Below the pieces are notes generated by a model, which was given only the letters and a program-made list of their open reading frames with translations, ran no database searches and was not told where the DNA came from. From Isotricha intestinalis (Eukaryota; Ciliophora; Litostomatea; Vestibuliferida; Isotrichidae): DNA of 12,489 bases. Positions within the stretch are counted from its first letter, which is position 1, and each line of letters starts with the position of its first letter. A program made the position numbers and the translations under genes. This document shows positions 1 to 8,054 of the stretch, in pieces. The DNA is taken from assembly GCA_023807065.1 (NCBI GenBank), contig JAJJLU010000990.1:1-12489 (forward strand). The letters are read 5' to 3'.

Positions 1-185
1 CTTAATTTAATAGTTTTGAAAAAGAATTTTATTTAATTAAACTTTTTTTAAAAACTTTTTTTTTTTTAATAATGATTTTTTAATCGTTTTTAAAATTAAT
101 AGAACAAATAATTTAAATGATTGAGCCTCTTAATATTTAAATAAAAGGATTTTATTTTTAAAGAAATATTTCATAGATATTATCA

Positions 186-942
186 GATTAATTTATATCT
201 AGAATTTTCATTTATTTGAGGTTTAAAAGTATTTTTTCATAAATATTTATACTTTTATTTAAACTTTCCTTCATAAATATATAGAAATTCACTTTTACCT
301 AAATATCCATTTTCTTCTTTAATTTATCTAAATTAATTTTTTCAAACTTCTAAATATTTCAACGATCTATTTTAATATTTATTATACATTTATAATTGTC
401 CCATCCTCATTTATATCTACCAAAGAAATAATTTTTTAAAAGAATTTCCTTTTTTTATTTATTAATAAATAATTTGATGTTTTTAATTGTTTTTAGAACT
501 TAAATTTTTTATTTTTTTTTCTTTTACTATTCCTTTTTTTCTTATTATGGAAAATTAATTTATTTTTAAATTATTCAATTTTCAGAAAATAATAATTTTT
601 CTATTATGGAAAATTAATTTATTTTTCAATTAAACAATTTTCAGAAAAAATTTATTATAATATAAAATTTAGAATTTTATTAATTTGATTATTTATTTTT
701 AAATTCAATTTAAGTCTTTGATTAAAACTATCTGTGATTGTATAATTTTTACTTTAAAAGAATAATCATTTATTGATTTGTTTCCCTTTATTTTCTTCAT
801 TTTTTTGTTCTTGATATTCATAATAATTATTTATTATATTTAGATGATTAAATTTATTTCCTTTTTCTTTTATGTTATTAAAACCTTTTTTCACTTATAA
901 TATTTAACAAAGCTTTAAAAGCTTAATATCCCATTCCTTCAT
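186..942 (-). pseudogene. Decayed EF-hand protein gene (remnant)
   Basis: No intact gene lies here, but minus-strand reading gives protein-like stretches broken by stops and a frameshift. From a possible ATG at 942-940, one frame includes open runs of 42 codons (894-769) and 36 codons (753-646). The same frame then gives DINEDGTI, with its Asp at 417-415. This fits the first eight positions of an EF-hand calcium loop (D-x-N-x-D-G-x-I), preceded by hydrophobic residues as in an E-helix. Loop position 12, normally Glu, is a TAA at 384-382. In another frame, 311-288 reads NGYLGKSE, which fits loop positions 5 to 12 of a second EF-hand about 94 bases further on; normal pairs are about 108 bases apart. 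Overall stop density in the main frame is not far below random, so the case rests on the loop motifs. It could instead be coincidence or an assembly-damaged gene. Confidence 0.42.
544..651. repeat. Imperfect 59-bp tandem duplication
   Basis: Two adjacent copies start at 544 and 603, a period of 59 bases. Each begins with ATTATGGAAAATTAATTTAT and shares 24 identical bases, then differs at three positions, then shares AATTTTCAGAAAA. The similarity fades after about 46 bases of each copy. It sits inside the decayed EF-hand region and shifts frame between copies, since 59 is not a multiple of three. Confidence 0.7.
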
Positions 943-1084
943 TTTTAATTTGTTTTAGTTAAAATGAAATACTATTATTTATTTCTTTTTATCAAAAAAT
1001 TAAAATAAATAATTTTATTAATTAAAAAAATAAAACCAAATATTCTTAATAAAAAATCAACAATCAATATATTTTTAAATAATC

Positions 1085-1996
1085 TCACTCAAAGCAAACA
1101 ACAAGACAGCAAATATTATCTTGTGATCCTAAACTAACAGCAGTATCAATTAATTTTTGGCAAAGTGCATCAGCTTTATCTTGAATAGTATTATTTTCCA
1201 AAACTTGATTAGACAAAATAAATAAAGATTCCTCATCAATACAATCCCAAACACCATCAGATCCCATAACACAGAAATTATCTTGAAAATTAATATTAAT
1301 TTTATTATAATAAGGAATACAACTTAAACCTTTATCTTTTTGATCCATATCTCCAATAGATCTACTAATCATAATAACATCATTTAATCTTTCTTCAATA
1401 ACTTTTCCTCCTTCTTTTTCAATTCTCCTTAATTCACTTGGTTCAGTGCATTTATGATCAAATGATATTTTATAAGCTTTATCACTATTAACCATAAAAC
1501 AAGATGAATCACCTACATTTGCTAAGTGAATAATATTCTCACTTAAATAAACACATGTTAATGTATTTCCTTCAGTTAAAAAATTTTTCATTTTTTCATC
1601 TAATTTCTTAAAGGTATTTATAAATGATTGTTCAATATTATTTGGTGTTAATTTTATTTCTCTTTTTAATATTTGAGGTAAATTTTCAACACATATTTTT
1701 GCAGTGTGATCACCGCCATGACCATCGAATACTGAAAATAAATATTTTTTTTTATCTCCCATAAATTCAGGAACTATTAAACCAAAGTCTTCCATATAAG
1801 AATTATAATCTGGATTTTGAAATTCTTTATATTTATATGTTATTTTATATGTTAAAGATATTGGATTTGATTTTCCCACTTTTAATGTTTTTGAACGATT
1901 TGAAGTTCTTTGAATATTTGGCATTGTTTTTGAACTTGTTGATAATATTTTATTTGATGATTTTTTTTTCTTTAATGGAAGTTTTGATTTTTCCAT
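1085..1996 (-). CDS. PP2C-family Ser/Thr protein phosphatase
   Basis: A metal-dependent (Mg/Mn) protein phosphatase that removes phosphate from Ser/Thr residues. The family motifs appear in order: MED at 68-70, FDGHGG at 90-95, NTLTCVYL near 145, NVGDSS near 160, DHKCTEPSELRRI near 180, SRSIGD at 210-215, GSDGVWD at 245-251 and SQDN at 291-294. The metal-coordinating acidic residues (Glu69, Asp91, Asp247, Asp293) are all present, so it should be active. The catalytic domain fills residues 50 to 303. The first 48 residues are a basic Ser/Lys-rich tail with no signal peptide, suggesting a soluble enzyme with a disordered N-terminus. Length (303 aa) is normal for a minimal PP2C. The stop is TGA, the only one among the intact genes, and it falls where the domain normally ends. 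It lies downstream of, and on the same strand as, the unknown gene at 2168-2977. The substrate is unknown. Confidence 0.95.
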   Translation of the reverse strand: MEKSKLPLKKKKSSNKILSTSSKTMPNIQRTSNRSKTLKVGKSNPISLTYKITYKYKEFQNPDYNSYMEDFGLIVPEFMGDKKKYLFSVFDGHGGDHTAKICVENLPQILKREIKLTPNNIEQSFINTFKKLDEKMKNFLTEGNTLTCVYLSENIIHLANVGDSSCFMVNSDKAYKISFDHKCTEPSELRRIEKEGGKVIEERLNDVIMISRSIGDMDQKDKGLSCIPYYNKININFQDNFCVMGSDGVWDCIDEESLFILSNQVLENNTIQDKADALCQKLIDTAVSLGSQDNICCLVVCFE

Positions 1997-2167
1997 TTTA
2001 TTTTTTAATTCAAAACGTGTAATTAATTAAAGAGTTTATATTATTAAAAAAAATTGTTTTTTATTTATTTTTTCTTTTTTATATTATAATGAAATATTTT
2101 TAGTTTATTTATAATATTTTTTTTATTTAATTTTACGTAAATTCTGTATTTTCAAAAAAAAATTTTT

Positions 2168-2977
2168 TTAAAAAATTTTTATTTTTAAATCCATAAAAGT
2201 TTTAGTGCTCACAAATTTTCCTGTTATCTTATGTTGTTCAGCTTTATTAATATCTTTCTTTAATAAATATAATTGATTGAATACTTCATTTTTATTTTCT
2301 TTAATAGCTTGTCTGTATTCTTCAACAATATCATTTTTTTTACTTTTTCCTTTTATTGGTTTTATTTTACTTGAATAATTAGGATGATGAAATAAAACAT
2401 AAAAAAAACTATTTGGATTATCAAATAAAGAAATTTCTCTTTTGGAATATGATGAAGATTCTCTATATTTGTTTTTTTCTTTATTTTTTGCTTTTTTTTT
2501 CATTTTAATAAAAGTTTCATTAATGTAATCATTAGAAAATTTAATTTTACCTTTATTATTTTTAACCAATTTCATTTTTGAACTTTTTTTTCTTTCACCA
2601 ACAGATTTAATATTTAAATCATTATATGAATTTTCTAGATTATAATATAAATCATTATTATTATTATCATTTAAATTCTTTTTATTAATTCTAGCAGATT
2701 TTAATAATTTTGAAGATAATAAAGTTAAAGTTTGATTTCCTTTTGGTTTTTCAATATTTCTTTTTCTAATTAGTTTATATTGAAAAACTGTAGGATAATT
2801 ATTTTTACTTAAAGAATGATTTTTTTTTGAATCACTAATACTATCATTAAAATAATTTATATTATTTAAATCTAATCTTTTAATTTTTAATCTATTTTTT
2901 AATGAATTTATACTTGATTTTTCCCTTATATTATTATTTAATAAAGAAAAAGTACATGTTCCTTTATCAACTTTCAT
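2168..2977 (-). CDS. Basic, Asn/Lys-rich hypothetical protein
   Basis: A 269-residue protein that I do not recognise. It is strongly basic and low in complexity: runs of Asn near residues 103-108, Lys clusters throughout and many Ser. No signal peptide, membrane segment or known motif is visible. The last third is less repetitive. It has an aromatic patch (NSFFYVLFHHPNY) near residue 190, then a charged predicted helix from about 215 to 248, and ends in KTFMDLKIKIF. Such composition suits a nucleic-acid- or microtubule-binding disordered protein, but nothing proves that. The open frame of 270 codons is far longer than chance allows at this stop density, so the gene is likely real. The start has the A-rich upstream context seen at other genes here. 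It is divergently arranged with the F-box-like gene, 86 bp away. Confidence 0.75.
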   Translation of the reverse strand: MKVDKGTCTFSLLNNNIREKSSINSLKNRLKIKRLDLNNINYFNDSISDSKKNHSLSKNNYPTVFQYKLIRKRNIEKPKGNQTLTLLSSKLLKSARINKKNLNDNNNNDLYYNLENSYNDLNIKSVGERKKSSKMKLVKNNKGKIKFSNDYINETFIKMKKKAKNKEKNKYRESSSYSKREISLFDNPNSFFYVLFHHPNYSSKIKPIKGKSKKNDIVEEYRQAIKENKNEVFNQLYLLKKDINKAEQHKITGKFVSTKTFMDLKIKIF

Positions 2978-3063
2978 TTTTCTTAATAATTTTAATTGTT
3001 ATTCCTTTTAAGAAAGAATATATTTTATTTTTTTAAATAAGAAAAATTTCAATTAATAAAAAA
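2978..3063. promoter_or_regulatory. Short divergent (bidirectional) promoter interval
   Basis: Only 86 bp separate the start codons of two oppositely oriented genes, so both promoters and both 5' leaders must fit here. The interval is nearly pure A+T, T-rich on the left and A-rich on the right, consistent with A-rich leaders on each transcript. No specific factor site can be named. Confidence 0.4.
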
Positions 3064-4653
3064 ATGACGAATGACACAATATCAACTTCACATAAAACAG
3101 AAATGATGATGAATCAAAATAATGATATTGAATTAGATATAAATAATAAATATGAAATTTTAAAAAAATTACTAAGAAATAAATTTGATAATAAATTACT
3201 ACTATTAGAAAATAATACAGAAAACCAAATGCATTCAATTTACGAAGGAATAAAAACTTCAAATCAAATTGTTTCAACGTGTATTAATTTAACTTGGATA
3301 ATTAAACCTAAATTAGAAGAAAAAAGAAATAATTCAATTAATAAAATAAATAAAATTTCTTCAATTTCTCCTGCAAAAATTACTTTAGGAAGAACAAACT
3401 CAATAAGACCTAATACGCCTTTTAAAAAAAATAGAATTTCAGTTTCAAGATTAACAACTGAAACTTCTATAAATAGAAAAAGTAATAATAATTCAAGAAA
3501 AAATGAAATTAGTCCTTTTACACTTAAAAAGAATGCTGAAAATAAAAGGAATATTTCCAAAAAAAAAAATAAAGTATCTAATTTAGATAGTTCATTTATA
3601 AGAACAAATAATAAGAAATTAACAATTAATAATAATGTAAAAGCTTTAAAAAATTCTAAAACTCAAGTTAATATATTAAGAGATTCACAAAGAAAAAAAA
3701 GTATAAATATAATTCATCATCAAAAAGTAAATTCAATAAATATAAACCATATTAAAAATGGAATTAATTTAGATTTAAATGATGATTTACTTAAAGAAAG
3801 TGATTTATTTAAAAATAATGATCCAATATTAATTGCTCCAATATCAGATCTTGATTTTATTCCTAAAGGTTTATTAACTGATATATATGATATTAATTCA
3901 TCAAAATTATATCATGTTACTAAATTTAATGTTTCTGAATTTATAGAAACTAATTTAAATGATATTATAAAATTTTTAGATATTACTGATCTTACTAATA
4001 TTGTTTTAGTTAATCATGCTTTTAGAAATTGTGTTTATAGTCAAATTTTATCTAATTTAGAAAATGAAAGAAAAAATTATTTAGATTTTGTTTCCTCTGT
4101 TTCTAACGATGAAATTATTCCAAAATATACAAAAGATAATATTCAATTATCAAAAGGCGCATTAAAAGCAATAAGATTATTAAATGAATCTATTTTAAAT
4201 AAATTATTCACTGAAGAGGAAAACTTATCTGATGATAATATCTTATTAATTTATCATATTTATTTTCAATTAATTAATCATCCTTTATCTAAAGTAAAAC
4301 TTGATAAAATGAATTTTTGGAAAAAATGTTGTGATTATTTTACTCATGAAGAAAATGGAAAAATTGGTGATTTATTAGAAAAAAATTATAAAGAAAATTT
4401 AGATTTATCAACAGAAAATTTATATAGAATTATACATATTATTAAAGGGAATTTAAGTAAAATTTCTCCGTCTTATTATTCAAGAATATGTGGTACTACT
4501 GGTTTATTTGTTTTTTTTATTAAAGATATTTTAGATTATTTTGGAATTTCAAATGATAAGAAAACTAAACCTAAAGCTTATTGGACTTATAAAGATTTAA
4601 TTGAATTACTTGACAAGAGAATTGAAGTGATAAGAAAATATCTTGTTAAGTAA
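3064..4653 (+). CDS. F-box-like protein with disordered N-terminal half
   Basis: A 529-residue protein in two parts. Residues 1 to about 230 are Asn/Ser/Lys-rich and mostly disordered, apart from a possible helix at 25-75. From about 270 the sequence becomes ordered. Residues 297-330 contain LNDIIKFLDITDLTNIVL, then VNHAFRNCV, which matches the F-box pattern (Leu-rich helix, xxLxxxDLxxLxxVxxxFRxxx). In the family this motif binds Skp1 and brings substrates to an SCF ubiquitin ligase. The remaining 200 residues look all-helical with several aromatic and Cys positions (FWKKCCDYF, SYYSRICGTTGLFVFFIKDIL). I cannot assign this C-terminal region; it would be the substrate- or partner-binding part. 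No membrane segment or signal peptide is certain. The start is the first ATG, after an A-rich leader. The F-box call is by eye and moderate; the gene itself is secure. Confidence 0.82.
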   Translation: MTNDTISTSHKTEMMMNQNNDIELDINNKYEILKKLLRNKFDNKLLLLENNTENQMHSIYEGIKTSNQIVSTCINLTWIIKPKLEEKRNNSINKINKISSISPAKITLGRTNSIRPNTPFKKNRISVSRLTTETSINRKSNNNSRKNEISPFTLKKNAENKRNISKKKNKVSNLDSSFIRTNNKKLTINNNVKALKNSKTQVNILRDSQRKKSINIIHHQKVNSININHIKNGINLDLNDDLLKESDLFKNNDPILIAPISDLDFIPKGLLTDIYDINSSKLYHVTKFNVSEFIETNLNDIIKFLDITDLTNIVLVNHAFRNCVYSQILSNLENERKNYLDFVSSVSNDEIIPKYTKDNIQLSKGALKAIRLLNESILNKLFTEEENLSDDNILLIYHIYFQLINHPLSKVKLDKMNFWKKCCDYFTHEENGKIGDLLEKNYKENLDLSTENLYRIIHIIKGNLSKISPSYYSRICGTTGLFVFFIKDILDYFGISNDKKTKPKAYWTYKDLIELLDKRIEVIRKYLVK

Positions 4654-5127
4654 ATTTTATTATTTATTATTTTATGTAACATTAAAAAATATATTATTTT
4701 AAATTTAATTATTTAAAAAATAAATGAAATAAATAATCATTACCATTATAAAAAGAATTTAATTTTAACATTTTAAAAGAGTGATTATCTTAATTTTGAT
4801 AAAGTTAATTTGAAATTTGATTTTGTTATAGATATTAAAAATTCTTCTAAAAATAATTAAATTAAGAAAGATTTAAATTAGCCTAATTATTTTAATAAGT
4901 ATTTAACTTTTGTAATATTTATAATAAATAATATGTAAAGGAAGTTAATGTATGAATCAAGGAAATAATTAAATGTAAGAAAAATAAGATATTTGATTAG
5001 TAAAATTATAATATATTATTTATTTTTTTAATTTAAATTTTATTTATTATTTCTAAAGAAATTTTAGTTTTATTTTTGACTTAAAAATTTAATTTTAGAA
5101 ATGAAAATAATTAAAAAATATAATAAA
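4654..5127. other. Convergent intergenic gap, no supported gene
   Basis: These 474 bp lie between the 3' ends of two convergent genes and should hold both 3' untranslated regions. In the frame of the upstream gene, 4777-4857 is an open run of 27 codons with balanced residues (KSDYLNFDKVNLKFDF...). A run this short is not unusual by chance at this composition. I see no RNA gene, repeat or terminator. Confidence 0.4.
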
Positions 5128-5481
5128 TTATTTTACATTTTTATTTATTACATTTTTTTTAACTGGTTCATCTTTAATGTCTGGTAAATAAGGTTGTAAT
5201 TGGTTTAAATCTGTGATTTCTTCAATATTTTTAACAGTTTGTTTCTTTTCTAAATTTTCATAAATTTTTGTAAAATATTGAATATCATTTCCTTTTAAAA
5301 TTTCTTTTTCTTCATTTGTTAAAGCCTTTGGATCTTTTTCTTTTATTTTATCTTTTTTATTCATCAAATTTGATAACATTGCAGCAAAAATATCATCAGC
5401 TTGTTTCTCAATTCTTTTGTTCAAAGCTTTTAAATTTACTTTAGGAGGATTTTCCCATTCTTTATTTTCTTTTTTTTTCAT
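5128..5481 (-). CDS. Small charged hypothetical protein
   Basis: A 117-residue protein of unknown function, rich in Lys, Glu, Asn and Asp. It reads as a soluble, mostly helical protein: a basic start (MKKKENKEWENPPK), a helix from about 17 to 45 containing ADDIFAAMLSNLMNKK, a charged linker with an EEKEIL helix near 58-64, then a helical stretch with YFTKIYENLEKK near 69-80 and a proline-containing end (YLPDIKDEP). No known motif, signal peptide or membrane segment is visible. Its varied residues, including Ala clusters and Trp, are unlike the intergenic sequence, which supports a real gene. It is convergent with the F-box-like gene and divergent from the pepsin-like gene at 5890. Confidence 0.7.
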   Translation of the reverse strand: MKKKENKEWENPPKVNLKALNKRIEKQADDIFAAMLSNLMNKKDKIKEKDPKALTNEEKEILKGNDIQYFTKIYENLEKKQTVKNIEEITDLNQLQPYLPDIKDEPVKKNVINKNVK

Positions 5482-5889
5482 TTAATAAAATAATAATTAT
5501 AAAATTTTAATTTTAAAACATAATTAAATTATTTTCTTTAAATTTTTATTTAAACATTTTCACCATTAAATTATATTTTTTCTTAATTTTCTTCTATAAA
5601 ACTTAATAATCTTAAGCAAGTTAAAACTTTTATATTTGTATATTATTAAATTTAAATAATTCATTTGAAATTCAAATAAAAACGTTTAAATATTATTTTC
5701 AAATTAATATCATCAATTTCTATTATTAATTAAGTACAATAACTTTATTCTCAATATGACAATAAAATAAAAGAAAATTTCTATTTAAGTAAGATATAAG
5801 TTTTTTTTTCTTTAAGAATAATTTTCCCTTTTATAATCATTCATTAAAAAATTCACTAATTTATCAATTTAAATAAAATAATATTTTTT
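5482..5889. promoter_or_regulatory. Divergent intergenic region with a 15-bp palindrome
   Basis: This 408-bp gap separates two divergent start codons, so it should hold both promoters. It has a perfect inverted repeat, ATTTGAA-A-TTCAAAT, at 5663-5677. At this A+T content such a palindrome can occur by chance, so a regulatory role is only a possibility. No open frame or RNA gene is evident. Confidence 0.35.
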
Positions 5890-7152
5890 ATGAAAAGTTT
5901 ACTTTTATTAATTTCAATTTTTTCAATTTATAAATCTCATTACATTAAATTTCCATTTAAAAAATATTCAAAATATAAAGAAGGGACAAATTATTTTGAT
6001 TATTTAGAAAAGAATGATTTATGTATAATACTAGAGATAGGAACTCCTCCTCAAGAAATTCCAATTTTTTTAAATTTTGAATCTTATATATTCTACATTA
6101 GTGGATTAAATCTAAATGGAATATATAATGAAAAAAAGACTTCAACATTCAAATATAGAATTTCAAATAAAACAAGTTCATTTTATTCAGAACAAATATC
6201 AGAAGGATATGATGTAATTGATACAATTAAATTAAATGATATTAAGAATAATAAAATAGAATTAAATACTTTTAATTTTATAATCCCTACTAAAATTACA
6301 AAAAATCAAGAAAAAGTTTTTTTACAATCTTCTCTAGGTTTAAAAATGCATGATTCACTAATATTAAGTAAAACAAATTTAATTCATCAATTAAAAGAAA
6401 ATTCAATTATTGATTCTTATGGTTGGACAATTAAATATACAAAAGAAGATGAAGGAGAAATAATAATTGGAGGATATCCTCATGAATATGATTCAAATTT
6501 TGATGAAAATTTTTTTAGAAATACTAAAGCTGAAGTTAGATACTCTTTGGTAAATTGGGATTTATTATTTGATAATATTTATTCTGGGAAAACTGAAATT
6601 GATGGAATTAAACATGTTGAATTAGATATTACTTTAGGTTTTATAAGAGGAATTGCTTCATATGAAAAATTATTGAATGAACAATTTTTTAACTTAAAAA
6701 CTAATTGTAAAAGAGAAAATAGTACTAATTACTTTTATTATATTTGTGATAAAAATGAAAAAATTTCTGATTTTCCTAATCTTGAATTATATCTTAAAGA
6801 ATTTCAAACTACTTTTATTTTTACTTATAAAGAATTATTTGTTTTAAAAGATAATAAATATTATTGTCTTATTGTTTTTGATAATAATTATAAAGCCAAA
6901 AATTGGAGAATTGGAAAACCTTTTTTTAAAAAGTATCAATTATCTTTTGAATCTGATAGAAAATTAATAGTATTTTATAGTGGAAAAAAAGGATTAAATT
7001 TTTTATGGATGATTGTAATATTATTACTTATAATAATCATTATTTTAATATTTCTCATGATTAAAAAATATATTTCTTTACCTAGAAAAATAAGAGCTAA
7101 TGAATTAAATGAAGATATTGAATATTTAATTCAAGAAGAAAAAAAGACTTAA
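5890..7152 (+). CDS. Membrane-anchored pepsin-like protein, probably inactive
   Basis: A 420-residue protein with the fold of an A1 aspartic protease. Residues 1-17 look like a signal peptide. IGTPPQ at 50-55 is the family motif just before the first catalytic loop. That loop, normally DTGSS, reads NFESY at 62-66, so the catalytic Asp is Asn62. The flap Tyr aligns with Tyr99, with the usual Gly106 and Asp111-Thr112 after it. The SLGLK stretch near 148 and EIIIGGYP at 190-197 match the family core. The second catalytic loop, normally DTGTS, reads DITLG at 246-250: Asp is kept but the Thr-Gly is lost. Residues 371-391 form a membrane helix followed by a 29-residue tail containing YISL, a possible tyrosine sorting signal. 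It is therefore probably a type I membrane pseudoprotease, perhaps a binding receptor or a trafficking protein. The gene is complete and unbroken, and its function is unknown. Confidence 0.87.
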   Translation: MKSLLLLISIFSIYKSHYIKFPFKKYSKYKEGTNYFDYLEKNDLCIILEIGTPPQEIPIFLNFESYIFYISGLNLNGIYNEKKTSTFKYRISNKTSSFYSEQISEGYDVIDTIKLNDIKNNKIELNTFNFIIPTKITKNQEKVFLQSSLGLKMHDSLILSKTNLIHQLKENSIIDSYGWTIKYTKEDEGEIIIGGYPHEYDSNFDENFFRNTKAEVRYSLVNWDLLFDNIYSGKTEIDGIKHVELDITLGFIRGIASYEKLLNEQFFNLKTNCKRENSTNYFYYICDKNEKISDFPNLELYLKEFQTTFIFTYKELFVLKDNKYYCLIVFDNNYKAKNWRIGKPFFKKYQLSFESDRKLIVFYSGKKGLNFLWMIVILLLIIIIILIFLMIKKYISLPRKIRANELNEDIEYLIQEEKKT

Positions 7153-7219
7153 TTAATTATTTAAATTACAATTTTTAATATAACTTAAAAAAAAACTTCT
7201 TTAAATAATTAAAAAAAAA

Positions 7220-7945
7220 ATGGACTCTACTCCAAAAAATAAATATATTTATCAAGCATTATTAGCTGAAAAATGTCATAGATATAAAGATATGGTTTCA
7301 ATTCTTGAAGAATACGCAGAAAAAAAAGAAACAGAATTAAATAATGAAGAAAGAAATTTATTAGCTCAAGCTTATAAAAATAAATTAGAAATATATAGAA
7401 AAGTATTAAAGCAATTAAAATTAAAAGAATCAGATGAAAAAAATAAAGAAACAGATAATTTATTAAATTATTTAGAATATAAAGAAGCATATGAAAATAA
7501 AATGATAGAAAAAATAAAAGAAATGATAGATTTTATTAATCAACTTTTACAAAAAACAGAAGATAAAGAAGGAATACTTTTATATTATAAACTTATTGGT
7601 GATTTTAATAGATATATTGCTGAATTTGCAGAAGGTGATTTAAGAGAAAAAGCAATTAATGAATGTATTGATTATTATCCTAAAGCTTATGAAATGGCAA
7701 AAGAAATTTATCCTTTAAATATTATTTCTCTTGGAACTAAATTAAACTATTCTGTTTTTCTTTATGAAATAATACATGAAAGAGAAAAAGGAATTGAAGT
7801 TGCTTATGATAGTTTTGAAATTGCTTGTAGACAAAAAACAAGGGATAATGTTGATAATAAAGAAGTTGATGCTTTTATTAATTTATTTAAAGATAATATT
7901 ATTGAATGGAGACAAAGAAAGGAAAATCATAAAAATAATGAATAA
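7220..7945 (+). CDS. 14-3-3 family phosphopeptide-binding protein
   Basis: A 241-residue soluble 14-3-3 protein, close to the usual 245. These proteins dimerise and bind phospho-Ser/Thr peptides to control partner activity and location. Visible signatures are ERNLLAQAYKN at 44-54, YYKLIGDFNRYIAEF at 122-136, AYEMAKEIYPLN at 156-167, LGTKLNYSVFLYEI at 171-184 and FKDNIIEW at 223-230. The phosphate-gripping residues are all kept: Lys53, Arg60, Arg131 and Tyr132, plus the peptide-backbone-binding Asn176. It should therefore bind phosphopeptides, but it is divergent elsewhere: the N-terminal dimer region and the 61-100 stretch are Lys/Glu-rich and unlike textbook members. The acidic C-terminal tail is short. 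It lies 67 bp downstream of the pepsin-like gene on the same strand, each presumably with its own promoter. It may be a lineage-specific paralogue. Confidence 0.95.
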   Translation: MDSTPKNKYIYQALLAEKCHRYKDMVSILEEYAEKKETELNNEERNLLAQAYKNKLEIYRKVLKQLKLKESDEKNKETDNLLNYLEYKEAYENKMIEKIKEMIDFINQLLQKTEDKEGILLYYKLIGDFNRYIAEFAEGDLREKAINECIDYYPKAYEMAKEIYPLNIISLGTKLNYSVFLYEIIHEREKGIEVAYDSFEIACRQKTRDNVDNKEVDAFINLFKDNIIEWRQRKENHKNNE

Positions 7946-8054
7946 AGTACTTTTTAATGATATTAAATAAGATATATAAATAATATTTATTTTTAAAAAT
8001 GTAATCTTCAAAATTCAATTATTAAAATTTAAATGGATTTCTTTTTAACTTTTA

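Noticed and set aside
1..60. Possible left telomere
   Set aside because: No C-rich repeat (CCCCAAT) is present; the left edge is ordinary A+T-rich sequence, so only the right end is a chromosome end.
1837..2022. Plus-strand open frame of 61 codons opposite the PP2C start
   Set aside because: It is the hydrophobic Leu/Phe-rich antisense shadow of the PP2C gene, as expected when the true strand is A-rich.
3053..3560. Two minus-strand open frames over the start of the F-box-like gene
   Set aside because: Leu/Phe-rich antisense shadows of an A-rich coding strand, with no motif or sensible start context.
4777..4857. 27-codon open run after the F-box-like gene, in the same frame
   Set aside because: Length is within chance at roughly 10% stops per codon, and there is no motif.
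7227..7490. Minus-strand open frame opposite the 14-3-3 gene
   Set aside because: Antisense shadow; the 14-3-3 assignment on the plus strand is secure.
7776..7970. Plus-strand open frame overlapping the 14-3-3 3' end in another frame
   Set aside because: Out-of-frame shadow with low-complexity Lys/Leu content.
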